A stretch of DNA of 64,000 nucleotides from Halorubellus sp. JP-L1 (lineage in GTDB: Archaea > Halobacteriota > Halobacteria > Halobacteriales > Natrialbaceae), in the NCBI RefSeq assembly GCF_011440375.1, contig NZ_JAAOIR010000001.1:1116001-1180000 (forward strand). Direction: 5' to 3'. Below the pieces are notes generated by a model. That model saw only the letters and a list, made by a program, of their open reading frames with translations, was not told the DNA's origin and made no database searches. This document shows, in pieces, positions 17,786 through 26,971 of the stretch (position 1 is the stretch's first letter; each line of letters opens with the position of its first letter). The translations under genes were made by a program, and so were the position numbers.

Positions 17786-19110
17786 GGCAGGGAGAGCGCG
17801 ACGTCGAGCGCGACGACGGCGAGGCCGCCGCCGACGAGCGCGCCCGCGAGCGTCGCGAGGAAGTTCACGCCCTGGTTCCCGACCAGCGTGTCCTCGATCG
17901 TCGCACCCAGGACGCTGTCGGCGGTCATCCCGACGAACCCCGCGACGAACACCACGCCCGCGCCCGCGACGTCCACCGCCGGGAACAGCGCGAACGCCAC
18001 ACCCGCGACGAGTGCTGCACCGACGAGGCCGGCGAGTTCCCCCTGCCACGTGATCGCGCCGTCGGTCCCCGGTTCCACGCGCGCGCCCGTCGTCACGAGC
18101 CGCGGCTCGTCGTACACCGCACCGACCTCGCTCGAGAGCGTGTCGCTCATCGCGGTCGCGAGCGACCCGACGAACGCGAACAGGTACACCTCCTCCGCGA
18201 GCGGGACGTGGCCCGCGCCGACCGCGGCGTACCCGACGACCGCGCCGAGCGCCACCGCCGAGTTCCCGAGGACGTTCCCGCTCCCGCGCGCGCCGTCGTT
18301 GTCCTCCGCGACGCCGCGCTCGGCCTTCTCCTCGTACCGGAACTTCGTCGACAGCCCGCCGAGCCCGTAGAACGCGATGAGGACCGCGAACCACTCCAGA
18401 CCGCCGAGGACGATCGTGAGGAGGCCGAGCAGGACGCCCGTGAGCATCCCGGGGACGCTCGCAGTCTCGAGGTAGTACGAGACGTACCCGAAGGCGACGG
18501 TGACGCCGACGGCGAGCGCGACCTCGCCGGGGTCGGGGGCGACGACGAGGTCGTTCAGGAACCAGAGCGTGAGCGCGACCGACCAGAGCACGAGCGGGTC
18601 GTCGCGCTCGAACAGCGCCGCGCGGACGAGCGCGCCCATGACCGCGCCGGCGACGCCGAGGAACGCCAGTTCCGGGAGGCTGACGGTCGCACCCTCGCGG
18701 ACGAGCGCGAACGCCGCTCCGGGAACGAACGCGACGGCGCCGCCGGCGGCGAACCCGGCGCTCGCCGCGAACGGGTCCGGGTACCGTTGCTTGACGAGTT
18801 CGCTCGCGAGGTTCCCCCACACGAGCAGGAGGACCGTGCCGACGAACACCTCCAGCGGGAGCGCGGCGATGAACCCGAGGATGCCCAGGCCGGTCGCGGC
18901 CAGCGTGAACGATATGAGGCCGTAGAGCCGGTCTTCCTCGCGGTCGCCGGGGCGAGCGAACAACTCGAAGAGCGGGCCGGACTCGACGGCCGCCGTGAAC
19001 GCGAGCACCACCGCCGGGATGACGACGGCGACGCGGCCGACGACGGGGACGGCGAGTACGAGCGATCCGACGAGCGCGAACGCACCCGCTCGCCGTACGG
19101 TCCGATTCAC
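17782..19110 (-). CDS. DUF92 family integral membrane protein
   Basis: This 442-aa protein has many hydrophobic helices (about 11-13). The C-terminal half holds the DUF92 hallmarks: GNVLGNSAVA, FVGSLATAMSDTLSSEVG, TWQGELAGLVGA and FVGMTADSVLGATIED. The N-terminal half is a further set of helices. The GTG at 19110 is used because sequence upstream of it becomes basic and non-homologous in character. DUF92 proteins are proposed to relate to CDP-alcohol or isoprenoid phosphate metabolism (VTE5-like), but the role here is not known. It overlaps the GNAT gene. Confidence 0.85.
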   Translation of the reverse strand: MNRTVRRAGAFALVGSLVLAVPVVGRVAVVIPAVVLAFTAAVESGPLFELFARPGDREEDRLYGLISFTLAATGLGILGFIAALPLEVFVGTVLLLVWGNLASELVKQRYPDPFAASAGFAAGGAVAFVPGAAFALVREGATVSLPELAFLGVAGAVMGALVRAALFERDDPLVLWSVALTLWFLNDLVVAPDPGEVALAVGVTVAFGYVSYYLETASVPGMLTGVLLGLLTIVLGGLEWFAVLIAFYGLGGLSTKFRYEEKAERGVAEDNDGARGSGNVLGNSAVALGAVVGYAAVGAGHVPLAEEVYLFAFVGSLATAMSDTLSSEVGAVYDEPRLVTTGARVEPGTDGAITWQGELAGLVGAALVAGVAFALFPAVDVAGAGVVFVAGFVGMTADSVLGATIEDTLVGNQGVNFLATLAGALVGGGLAVVALDVALSLP

Positions 19111-19223
19111 GCGCCGTCGGTTTTCCCGGCGATTACTTACCTGTTCCGAACGCGCGGGCGCGCCACCCGTCGCGTCCGGGGATTCCGTTCGCGCGCCGAG
19201 GACCGAATTCGAGGTCGCCGCGG

Positions 19224-19826
19224 TCACGAGTGCTCGGAATGCAGGCGGTCCCGGAAGAACCCGACGAGGCCGCTGACGGGGCCGGCGCCGGCGAGCGCGA
19301 CGACCAGTGCTCCGACGACGTTCGCGACCATGTCGGTGGCGATGTCCTCGATGCCGTAGACGACGAAGAACCCGATCAGGAACTCGGCGACCTCCCAGAC
19401 GATCGACGTCGAGAGAACGAACACGACGATGAAGACGCCGCGGAACGCGTCGGGGACGTCTATCTCGTCGGTGTGCGTCTCGAGCGCCCGGAACAGCGCG
19501 TAGCCGAACGCCGCCATCAGCGCCGCGGAGACGAAGTGCGCTATCTCGTCGTACCACTGGTAGCGTTCGTACAGGCCGGCCGCCCCGACGGCGTGGAGGA
19601 ACACCGCGACCGTGATCCAGAGGACGAGGCCTGGGTGCATGGCGTAGTCGTACTCGCGGCGGAGCAAGGCGGGGACGAACGTGATGCCGAGACTGACGGC
19701 CGCGGCCCCGAACGTCCCAAGTGCGACCGTGACCGCGCCGTACACCGCGAGACAGGCGAGGGAGACCTGGAGGACTCTGGTGAGGCGGCGTTCGGTCGTC
19801 GGCGCGTCGACGTCGCCGATGCCCAT
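19224..19826 (-). CDS. DUF2238/YjdF-like membrane protein
   Basis: This 200-aa protein has about five to six hydrophobic segments. The segment YDEIAHFVSAALMAAFGYALF with its conserved-looking Asp/His, and the later IVWEVAEFLIGFF ... DIATDMVANVVGAL, resemble DUF2238 (YjdF) proteins, where His, Glu and Asp sit inside the membrane. The function of this family is unknown. It forms a pair with the 192-aa membrane gene 6 bp upstream, so they are probably co-transcribed. Confidence 0.65.
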   Translation of the reverse strand: MGIGDVDAPTTERRLTRVLQVSLACLAVYGAVTVALGTFGAAAVSLGITFVPALLRREYDYAMHPGLVLWITVAVFLHAVGAAGLYERYQWYDEIAHFVSAALMAAFGYALFRALETHTDEIDVPDAFRGVFIVVFVLSTSIVWEVAEFLIGFFVVYGIEDIATDMVANVVGALVVALAGAGPVSGLVGFFRDRLHSEHS

Positions 19827-19832
19827 GGACGG

Positions 19833-20411
19833 TCACCCCCTCGACTGCCGGTCGAGGGAGCCGGCGGCGTCGAACTGTTCGAACGACCATTCGAGGGCGA
19901 CGCCGAGGACGACGCTCACGACGACGACGTACACGATGTCCCACTGGAGTTCGGCCTGAGACGGCAGGAAGCCGGTCCCGAGCCACCGGTCGGCGTAGAA
20001 CTGGACGATTATCCAGCACGCCTGGAGCGCCATCGTCGTCATCGTCGCGAAGACGACCGCGAACCGCCGGCTCAGCTCGACGTCGGTGTGGCGGGCGAGG
20101 GCCGCGACGAGCACGAGCGCGACCGAACTGACGACGAGGTAGCCCGAGAGGTCGGGGTAGACGCCGGCCGCGCGGAGCACGACGGCGACGGCGGCGACGG
20201 CCGAGAACGACCACGGGACCGACGCGGTCGACGACCGGGTCGCGACGGCCGGCAACGCGAGAAATGCGGCGACCAACAGCGCCACGCCACTCCAGACGAC
20301 CCGACCTGCGAGGAACTGCGCGACGGCGGCGAGTGTGACCGTGGCTATCGCCGCCCAGCCGACGACGGCGTCCCGGCGCGAGTCCAGCGATTCGGTTCGG
20401 TTCTGATCCAT
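19833..20411 (-). CDS. haloarchaeal membrane protein, function unknown
   Basis: This 192-aa protein has about six hydrophobic segments. A polar N-terminus of about 14 residues precedes TM1. The segment TMTTMALQACWIIVQFYADRWLGTGFL and the following DIVYVVVVSVVLGVALEWSFE resemble the organisation of its downstream neighbour. The two genes are 6 bp apart on the same strand and may form a complex; this is inference. Confidence 0.65.
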   Translation of the reverse strand: MDQNRTESLDSRRDAVVGWAAIATVTLAAVAQFLAGRVVWSGVALLVAAFLALPAVATRSSTASVPWSFSAVAAVAVVLRAAGVYPDLSGYLVVSSVALVLVAALARHTDVELSRRFAVVFATMTTMALQACWIIVQFYADRWLGTGFLPSQAELQWDIVYVVVVSVVLGVALEWSFEQFDAAGSLDRQSRG

Positions 20412-20456
20412 GTGACGAAAGGTGGTGATCGTGACGAACGCCAGCGGTCGACGTCG

Positions 20457-20888
20457 CTACGGCCGGGCGACGAGCACGGACGAGTCCGCGGACTGCACGA
20501 CCCTGTCGGTCGTACTCCCGAGCAGGTCCTCCTTCAGTCCGGAGTGGCCGCTCGTTCCGACGACGATCAGGTCGACGTCGTGCTCGCGACCGTACGCCTC
20601 GATCGCCTCGTGCGGAACGCCCTCGAGGGTCTCTCGTTCGTACCGAACGTCGGCCTCCTCGGCCACCGCGACCGCGTCGTCGAGCGCGTCGTCGGCCACG
20701 GACTCGAGCGTCTCGGTGAGGTCGTCCGCGATCGTTCCGACGGCCGACGCCGACATCTCCGTCCCGACGTCGACGACGTGCAGGAAGTGCACGCGCGCGT
20801 TGGCGGTCGCCGCGAGCGCCACTGCCTCGTCGACCGCGACGGAGGCCGGGTCGCTACCGTCGGTCGGCACGAGGACCTCGTCGTACAT
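20457..20888 (-). CDS. universal stress protein (UspA family)
   Basis: This 143-aa protein has a single UspA domain, beginning MYDEVLVPTDGSDPA. The ATP-binding motif G-x2-G-x9-G-S/T is visible as GTSGHSGLKEDLLGST near 116-131, so it should bind ATP. The ATG at 20888 gives the canonical N-terminus; upstream in-frame residues are rejected. It is divergent from gcvT. Confidence 0.92.
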   Translation of the reverse strand: MYDEVLVPTDGSDPASVAVDEAVALAATANARVHFLHVVDVGTEMSASAVGTIADDLTETLESVADDALDDAVAVAEEADVRYERETLEGVPHEAIEAYGREHDVDLIVVGTSGHSGLKEDLLGSTTDRVVQSADSSVLVARP

Positions 20889-21009
20889 GCATCGACTTTC
20901 GCGGGTCTCGGGCAAAAGGCCGAGGCCGGCAGCGTACTGGTCGCGCCGCGGACCGGAAACCGCCAGCCGCACGGTCGTTCCCGCGGTGGGGCCGGCTCGC
21001 GATACGAAA

Positions 21010-21017
21010 GCATTACT
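21010..21017 (+). promoter_or_regulatory. TATA-like element of a probably leaderless gcvT promoter
   Basis: The AT-rich GCATTACTT lies with its centre about 27 nt before the ATG at 21041. Haloarchaeal transcripts commonly start that distance from TATA, so the mRNA would begin at the start codon. This supports 21041 rather than an upstream TTG at 21017. Confidence 0.5.
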
Positions 21018-21040
21018 TGTCGGCGGGCGACGGGTCGAAT

Positions 21041-22204
21041 ATGGCCCTGGAGACGCCGCCGTTGCGCGACCGTCACGCCGAGGCCGGCGCGAAGTTCACC
21101 GAGTTCGGCGGGTGGGACATGCCCGTCGAGTTCGATGGCATCCGCGTCGAGCACGAGGCCGTCCGGGAGCACGCGGGCATCTTCGACGTCTCGCACATGA
21201 GCGAGATCGAGGTGTCCGGACCGGACGCGACGCGGCTCATGCAGCGGTTGACGACGAACGACGTCGCCGCGCTCGAGGCCGGCGATGCACAGTACGCGAC
21301 GATCACCGACGAGGCCGGGGACATCATCGACGACACCGTCGTCTACCGACTCCCCGAACGCGGCGATACTGCGGACGGCGTCGACGAGCACGCCGACGAC
21401 GCGGACGACGGAGGTGCGAGCGATTCGCCGTCGTACCTGTTCGTACCGAACGCGGGGCACGCCGACCAGATGCACGAGCGCTGGACGGACTACCGCGACG
21501 AGTTCGGGCTGGACGCGACCGTTCGCGACGCGACGTACGACTACGGGATGTTCGCGGTCCAGGGGCCCGACGCAGTCTCGCACGTCACGGACGCGGCGAG
21601 CGAGTCGGTCGCGGACCTGTCGCGGTTCTCCGCGACGTGGATGGACGTCGCGGGCGTCGAGTGCCTCGTCGCACGAACCGGCTACACGGGCGAGGACGGC
21701 GTCGAACTCGTCGTTCCGTGGGCCGACGCGGAGACGGTGTGGTCGGCGTTCGCCGCGGACCGAGACGTGACGCGGTGCGGACTCGGTTCGCGCGACACGC
21801 TCCGCCTCGAAGCAGGACTCCTCCTCTCGGGGCAGGACTTCGACCACGAGGAGAACCCGCGGAACCCCTACGAGGCCGGCATCGGGTTCACGGTGAAGCT
21901 CGACACCGAGTTCGTCGGCCGGGACGCCCTCGAGCGAGCGAAGGAGGAGGGCGTCGACGAGAAGCTCGTCGGGTTCCGGCTCGTCGAGCGCGGCGTCCCA
22001 CGGCACGGGTACGACGTCACCGACACCGACGACCTGGTCGTCGGCGAGGTGACCAGCGGCACGATGAGTCCGACGCTCGGCGAACCGATCGGACTGGCGT
22101 ACGTCGACACCGACTACGCGGACCCGGGGACCACGCTACGCGTCGTGGTCCGCGGTGACTCGAAGCGAGCACGCGTCGAATCACTCCCCTTCTACGAACG
22201 ATGA
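21041..22204 (+). CDS. gcvT: glycine cleavage system aminomethyltransferase (T-protein)
   Basis: This 387-aa enzyme transfers the aminomethyl group from lipoyl H-protein to tetrahydrofolate, releasing ammonia. Folate-binding features include [39 protein letters not shown] and [16 protein letters not shown]. The C-terminal barrel has [22 protein letters not shown]. An acidic insertion of about 25 residues near 110-135 (between VVYRLPERG and SYLFVPNA) is longer than usual. Its stop overlaps gcvH (ATGA). The start at 21041 fits the promoter position. Confidence 0.94.
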   Translation: MALETPPLRDRHAEAGAKFTEFGGWDMPVEFDGIRVEHEAVREHAGIFDVSHMSEIEVSGPDATRLMQRLTTNDVAALEAGDAQYATITDEAGDIIDDTVVYRLPERGDTADGVDEHADDADDGGASDSPSYLFVPNAGHADQMHERWTDYRDEFGLDATVRDATYDYGMFAVQGPDAVSHVTDAASESVADLSRFSATWMDVAGVECLVARTGYTGEDGVELVVPWADAETVWSAFAADRDVTRCGLGSRDTLRLEAGLLLSGQDFDHEENPRNPYEAGIGFTVKLDTEFVGRDALERAKEEGVDEKLVGFRLVERGVPRHGYDVTDTDDLVVGEVTSGTMSPTLGEPIGLAYVDTDYADPGTTLRVVVRGDSKRARVESLPFYER

Positions 22205-22584
22205 GCTTCAACATTCCGGACGACCGACGGTACAACGAATCGCACGAGTACGCGGCCCGCGACGGCGACACGGTCCGCGTCGGCATCAGCGACTTCGCGC
22301 AGGACGAACTCGGCGACGTGGTGTTCGTCGAACTGCCCGACGTCGGCGACGACGTCACCCACGGCGAAGCGTTCGGCGTCGTCGAATCCATCAAGGCAGT
22401 CAGCGACGTGTACGCGCCCGTCAGCGGCGAGGTCACGGCCGTCAACGAGGACCTCTTCGACGCGCCCGAACTCGTCAACGACGACCCCTACGGCGACGGC
22501 TGGATGCTCGAGATCGAGATGGAAGACGAGAGCGAACTCGATGAACTCCTCAGCGCCGACGAGTACGAGGCGCAGGTCGCCTGA
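22201..22584 (+). CDS. gcvH: glycine cleavage system H-protein
   Basis: This 127-aa lipoyl carrier shuttles the aminomethyl group between P-, T- and L-proteins. The lipoylation site is Lys65 in [21 protein letters not shown], the family signature. The length is standard. The ATG overlaps the gcvT stop, so translation is coupled. The P-protein genes expected directly downstream are instead about 3 kb away at 25634. Confidence 0.96.
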   Translation: MSFNIPDDRRYNESHEYAARDGDTVRVGISDFAQDELGDVVFVELPDVGDDVTHGEAFGVVESIKAVSDVYAPVSGEVTAVNEDLFDAPELVNDDPYGDGWMLEIEMEDESELDELLSADEYEAQVA

Positions 22585-22704
22585 ACGCGGTCGTTTCGAC
22601 CACGCGACGATCCGCCGTATTCGAGGTCATTTTCGGAGCATCCGGACAGCATCGTTGCATGCTAGCTTATCACCCGAAGGCGCGTCTGTACGGGTCGAAC
22701 AACA

Positions 22705-23136
22705 GTGGTAGAATTAATCGATAACAAGGAAGTCGTTCGTCGGTTCGCAGAAGAAGTCATCAACGAGCGCGATACCGACGCGGCCGGCGAGTTTCTCGCC
22801 GAAGACATCGCCGACTCCACTCCGTTTGGGGAAACGTCCGGACGTGACGCCGTGGTCGAAACCATGCGGACGATCTGGACTGCGTTCCCCGACTTCGCTG
22901 TGACGCTCGAAGAAGTGATCGCGGAGGGCGAGACCGTCGCCGTTCGGATGATTCAGCGGGGGACACACGATGGGCCGTTCATGGGGATCGAGCCGACCGG
23001 ACGGTCCTTCGAGATCGAGGCGATGGGGTTCGCCCGATTGGAGAGCGGGAAGGTCGTGGAACGTCGAGCGAACCCCGATCTGCTCGGACTGTTCCAGCAA
23101 CTGGGTATCGAGGAGCTGCCCGCCACTGGAGCCTGA
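22705..23136 (+). CDS. SnoaL-like / ester cyclase family protein
   Basis: This 143-aa protein has an NTF2-like fold. It begins with VELIDNKEVVRRFAEEVINERD and contains TMRTIWTAFPDFAVTLEEVIAEGETVAVR, GTHDGPFMGIEPTGRSFEIEAMGFARL and a final FQQLGIEELP. This is the common ester-cyclase/SnoaL pattern. The substrate is unknown; many members are not polyketide cyclases. The start is a GTG at 22705. The DNA is less GC-rich than its neighbours at the 5' end (GAATTAATCGATAAC), and it interrupts the glycine cleavage locus, both hints of later arrival. Confidence 0.8.
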   Translation: MVELIDNKEVVRRFAEEVINERDTDAAGEFLAEDIADSTPFGETSGRDAVVETMRTIWTAFPDFAVTLEEVIAEGETVAVRMIQRGTHDGPFMGIEPTGRSFEIEAMGFARLESGKVVERRANPDLLGLFQQLGIEELPATGA

Positions 23137-23310
23137 ACCGATCGCCGGATCACGCGATCGGCCGAGACTGGATGCCGACTACCGAGCAGACCTACTGAAC
23201 GAGTGACTCGGCGAGCGGTCCGCGAATCGAACCGGTCCATCGCGCTGGAATCTGCCGCTGAGTAGCGCATACCGGTTCTATCGAGCGCAGAGCGTTTCGA
23301 CTGGGTCGAT

Positions 23311-24267
23311 TCATCGCGACCGTTCGGGGTCGCCGTGCAGGAGCATGTCGCTGAACATCGTCTCGAACGCGGTGGCGTCGATGGCTTCGACCACCCTGGT
23401 TCGGGGTTCGCCGTCGGTGATTCCGAGTTCGTCGACCATGCTGTAGCCGCGCGTGATGCCTTCGCGTTCGTCGACGTCGACGTGGTACGTGCTGGCGTCG
23501 GTGACGAGGTCGGGGTCGAGCGCGCACGCGACCGTGAGCGAGTCCGGCTGGGTGGTGGCGTCGACGCCGAGGCGTTCCTTCGAGAACTCGCGGGGGTGCT
23601 CGGTGATGGTCGTGAAAAATTGCGCGTACTCGCTGTCTGCGTCCTCGAAGACGGCGAGTTCGTCGGCTTCGAGCATCGCCTGCCGGACGGTGAGGCCCCA
23701 GTCGACGAGCGTGACGTCGAGTTCGTCGAGGACGACCTTCGCGGCGTCGGGGTCGACCCAGAAGTTGTACTCCGCGCTCGGGGTGTCGTTCCCGAGCGTG
23801 TTCACGGCGCCGCCCATCACCCACACCTCGTCCAGCAGGCGGTCGAGTTCGGGCTCCTTCCGGAGCGCGAGCGCGACGTTCGTGAGCGGCCCGATGCAGA
23901 CGAGCGTCACCTCTCCCGGGTGCTCGCGGGCGGTCTCCACGATGGCGTCCGGGCCGAATCCCTCGGCCGAGGGGACGCCAGTGTCCGGGAAGATCTCGCC
24001 GCCGAGGCCGCCCTCGCCGTGGATGTGGTCGACGTGCTCGTGGTCCTTCACGAGCGGCGACCGCGCGCCCTCGTAGACGGGAACGTCGTCGGCCTTCCCG
24101 GCGAGTTCGAGCGTGTGCTTGGCGTTCTCGACCTGGTGGTCGAACTCGACGTTCCCCGCCACGATCGTGAGCGCTTCGAGGTCGATGCCGTCCGCGAGCG
24201 CGGCCAGCAGGATGCCCATCGTGTCGTCGCCCGCGGTGTCTGTGTCGAGGAGTACGCGGCGTCCCAT
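23311..24267 (-). CDS. inosine/uridine-preferring nucleoside hydrolase
   Basis: This 318-aa enzyme hydrolyses the N-glycosidic bond of nucleosides to base plus ribose. The Ca2+/ribose motif DTDTAGDD stands at about 8-15 after a short N-terminus. LVCIGPLTNVALALRKEP and the later AEYNFWVDPDAA (Asn/Asp ligands) are family signatures. The ATG at 24267 is chosen because the frame upstream is low-complexity and overlaps the divergent kinase promoter. It is transcribed away from the PfkB gene at 24386, and the two would release and then phosphorylate ribose. Base specificity is unknown. Confidence 0.9.
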   Translation of the reverse strand: MGRRVLLDTDTAGDDTMGILLAALADGIDLEALTIVAGNVEFDHQVENAKHTLELAGKADDVPVYEGARSPLVKDHEHVDHIHGEGGLGGEIFPDTGVPSAEGFGPDAIVETAREHPGEVTLVCIGPLTNVALALRKEPELDRLLDEVWVMGGAVNTLGNDTPSAEYNFWVDPDAAKVVLDELDVTLVDWGLTVRQAMLEADELAVFEDADSEYAQFFTTITEHPREFSKERLGVDATTQPDSLTVACALDPDLVTDASTYHVDVDEREGITRGYSMVDELGITDGEPRTRVVEAIDATAFETMFSDMLLHGDPERSR

Positions 24268-24385
24268 GCCGTCACCCAGCGTGACCGGGACCATAACCGC
24301 ACCGTCATCCGTCGTCGTTGCCGGCACCGCGACGCCCCGGGTTGAGTCGGGAACGCTCTTTGCACCCCGCGACGTCCGGTGGCGC

Positions 24386-25345
24386 ATGGGCAGGGTCGCG
24401 AGCTTCGGGAGCGTGAACGTCGACCACGTCAGGTACTGCGAGCGCGCGTGGCTCGCGGCGCAGGCCGAGCGCTACGACTGGTTCCCGGCGGCGGGCGAGA
24501 CGCGGAAGGTCGAGTCGGTCCCCGAGGCGTTCGCGGCCGCGTTCGACCGGACGTTCCTCGGCGGGAAGGGCGCCAACCAGACGGTCGCGGCGGCGGCCGC
24601 GGGCGCCGACGCCGCCCTGTTCGGGGCAGTGGGAGCGGACGCGAACGAGCACGCGGTCCGGGAGCGACTCGCGGAGCGCGACGTCGACGCGTCGGCCGTC
24701 GAGTCGGTCGACGGGCCGACGGGCGCGGCGTACGTCGCCGTGGACGAGGCGACCGGCGAGAACCACATCGCCGTCCTGTCGGGCGCGAACGGCGCGGTCG
24801 ACGCCGCGTACGCCCGCCGGCACGCCGACGCGCTCGCCGGCGCGGACTGCGTGGTGCTCCAGAACGAGCTCCCCGTCGAAGCCGTCCTGGGCGCGCTCGA
24901 CGTCCTCGCAGACCGTCCGAATCGGCCAGTTGTCGTGTTCGATCCCGCGCCCGCGGACGAGAACGCGGCGCGCGTGCTCGCTCACGAGTGCGTGGACGCG
25001 ACGACGCCGAACGCGGGCGAAGCCGACCGCCTCGACGCGGCGCTCGCGGCGTTCGACGGCACGATCGTGCGGACGCGCGGCGCGGACGGCGCCGCCGTCG
25101 ACCCCGGCGAGCGCGGCCCGTGGACCGGCGAGGCGTTCACGGTCCCGTCGCCGACCGTCGACGCGGTCGACACCACCGGCGCGGGCGACGTGTTCGACGG
25201 CTACCTGGCGGCGGCGCTCGCCGAGGACCGACCGCTCCGCGACGCAGTCACCGACGCCGCCGTCGCCGCCGCGCTATCGACCACGCGCGAGGGCGTGCAG
25301 TCCGCCGTCCCCGACCGCGAGCGCGTCCGCCAGTACCGCGACTGA
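24386..25345 (+). CDS. PfkB family sugar kinase, ribokinase-like
   Basis: This 319-aa protein begins MGRVASFGSVNVDHV. The sugar-binding GGKGANQTVAAAAAGA is near 53-68, a nucleotide segment VFDPAPADEN near 190, and the catalytic motif DTTGAGDVFDGYLAAAL near 265-281 with the Asp base. This is characteristic of ribokinases. It is divergent from a nucleoside hydrolase, consistent with a ribose salvage pair. The last 31 bp of the gene, including the stop, are duplicated just downstream. Confidence 0.87.
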   Translation: MGRVASFGSVNVDHVRYCERAWLAAQAERYDWFPAAGETRKVESVPEAFAAAFDRTFLGGKGANQTVAAAAAGADAALFGAVGADANEHAVRERLAERDVDASAVESVDGPTGAAYVAVDEATGENHIAVLSGANGAVDAAYARRHADALAGADCVVLQNELPVEAVLGALDVLADRPNRPVVVFDPAPADENAARVLAHECVDATTPNAGEADRLDAALAAFDGTIVRTRGADGAAVDPGERGPWTGEAFTVPSPTVDAVDTTGAGDVFDGYLAAALAEDRPLRDAVTDAAVAAALSTTREGVQSAVPDRERVRQYRD

Positions 25346-25385
25346 CCGCCGAAACCGCGAGCGCGTCCACCAGTACCGCGACTGA
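25315..25385. repeat. 31-bp direct repeat spanning the kinase stop codon
   Basis: The copies at 25315-25345 and 25355-25385 differ at one base (CCGCC against CCACC), with a 40-bp period. The first copy encodes the kinase C-terminus (ERVRQYRD) and stop; the second is non-coding. It looks like a recent tandem duplication. Confidence 0.9.
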
Positions 25386-25633
25386 TCGGTGGCCGACAGC
25401 CAATCAGCGCGCTCGGTATACAGGGACGACCCCATCGGGGCGAACCACGGCCCTTGTTCTACGCACGTCCGTGCATATGCTCTTTCCCGGAACCGTACCG
25501 CTCATGTGGCCCCGGTTCGAATCGCCGCCAGAGAACCGACAGCAGCGCTCCGGCCGCCGGCCGCGGGCGACGCGGGACCACATCCACCACTACGCATGAC
25601 AGGCAGCACCAACGCCCGAGGGAGGACCGAGGC

Positions 25634-26971
25634 ATGAACGGACGAGAGACCGCGGGAACGCCGTACGCGCCACACGGCGACGCGGAGACCCGGACGATGC
25701 TCGACGCGGTCGGCGTCGACTCCGAGGAGGCCCTGTTCGACATCCCCGAAGACGTCAGGTTCGACGGCGACTTCGGCATCGACTCGCGCACCGAGCGCGA
25801 GATTCGCGCGGAGATGGCCGACGAACTCGCGCGGAACCGCGACCTCGTCGAGTTGCTGGGTCGCGGCCACTACGACTACTACGTCCCGAGCGTCGTCGAC
25901 CACCTCGCCGATCGCTCGGAGTTCCTGACGAGCTACACGCAGTACCAGCCGGAGGTCACGCAGGGGTTCCTGCAGGCGCTGTTCGAGTACCAGAGCCTCC
26001 TCGTCGAGCTGACGGGACTGGGGATCGCGAACTGCTCGATGTACGACGCCGCGACCGCACTCGGCGAGGCGGCGACGCTCGCCGAACGCGTCCGACAGAC
26101 CAGTGGGTCGCGCGTGCTCGTCCCCGAGCACCTCGCCGACGGCCGCCGCGAGGTCCTCGCGAACTACGTCGCCGGCACCGACCTCGTCGTCGAGTCGTAC
26201 GCGATGGACGACGGCGTCGCCGACGTCGACGCGCTCGGTGAGGCCGTCGACGACGAGACCGTGATGGTGTACGCAGAGACACCGACGGTACGGGGCTGCA
26301 TCGAAGAGGACCTCGACGCCGTCGGCGACCTCGCCGACGACGCGGACGCGCTGTTCGTCCTCGGCAGCGACCCCGTGGCACTCGCGCTCCTCGAGGAACC
26401 GGCGAGCGCCGGCGCGGACGTCGTCGTCGGCTCCGCAAGCGCCCTCGGCCTCCCGCAGAGTTACGGGATGGACCTCGGGCTGTTCGCGTGCCGCGAAGAC
26501 TTCGTCCGGCAGGTCCCCGGTCGACTCGTCGGCGCGAGCACGGACGCCGACGGCCGGCGGACGTACACGCTCACGCTCCAGACGCGCGAACAGCACATCC
26601 GCCGGGAGCGCGCGACGTCGAACATCTGCACGAACCAGGCGTGGGTCGCGCTCCGCGCGGCGATGCACGCCACCGGTCTCGGCGCGGACGGCCTCGCGGA
26701 CCTCGCGAAGCGCGACGTCGCGGACGCCCGCGACCTCGCCGACCGCGTCCACGACGTCCGGGGCGTCCAGGCGCCCGTCCACGACCGCCACCACCTCCGG
26801 GAGTTCGTCGCGCACACCGACCAGCCCGCGCCCGCGGTCGTCGACGACCTCGCCGACGAAGGGTTCGCCGTGCACGCCATCGGCGAACACCACGTCCAGA
26901 TCTGTACGACTGGCACGACAGACGCCGAACGCGACGACTTCGTCGACGCACTCGCGGAGGTGGCGCGATGA
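25634..26971 (+). CDS. gcvPA: glycine dehydrogenase (decarboxylating) subunit 1
   Basis: This 445-aa protein is the N-terminal-half type subunit of the split P-protein, which decarboxylates glycine. Signature parts include the TPYAPHG start region, [24 protein letters not shown] and [17 protein letters not shown], plus a later [22 protein letters not shown] region. The ATG at 25634 follows a GGAGGAC ribosome-binding site nine to ten nt upstream and removes an atypical extension. Its TGA overlaps the gcvPB start. Confidence 0.95.
   Translation: MNGRETAGTPYAPHGDAETRTMLDAVGVDSEEALFDIPEDVRFDGDFGIDSRTEREIRAEMADELARNRDLVELLGRGHYDYYVPSVVDHLADRSEFLTSYTQYQPEVTQGFLQALFEYQSLLVELTGLGIANCSMYDAATALGEAATLAERVRQTSGSRVLVPEHLADGRREVLANYVAGTDLVVESYAMDDGVADVDALGEAVDDETVMVYAETPTVRGCIEEDLDAVGDLADDADALFVLGSDPVALALLEEPASAGADVVVGSASALGLPQSYGMDLGLFACREDFVRQVPGRLVGASTDADGRRTYTLTLQTREQHIRRERATSNICTNQAWVALRAAMHATGLGADGLADLAKRDVADARDLADRVHDVRGVQAPVHDRHHLREFVAHTDQPAPAVVDDLADEGFAVHAIGEHHVQICTTGTTDAERDDFVDALAEVAR

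Noticed and set aside
25514-25523. GGTTCGAATC resembling a tRNA T-loop in the gcvPA leader
   Set aside because: Flanking bases do not form a T-stem and no acceptor or anticodon stem can be drawn.
25346-25633. Possible glycine riboswitch before gcvPA
   Set aside because: No conserved aptamer helices were seen and the class is not known from haloarchaea; a normal Shine-Dalgarno precedes the gene.
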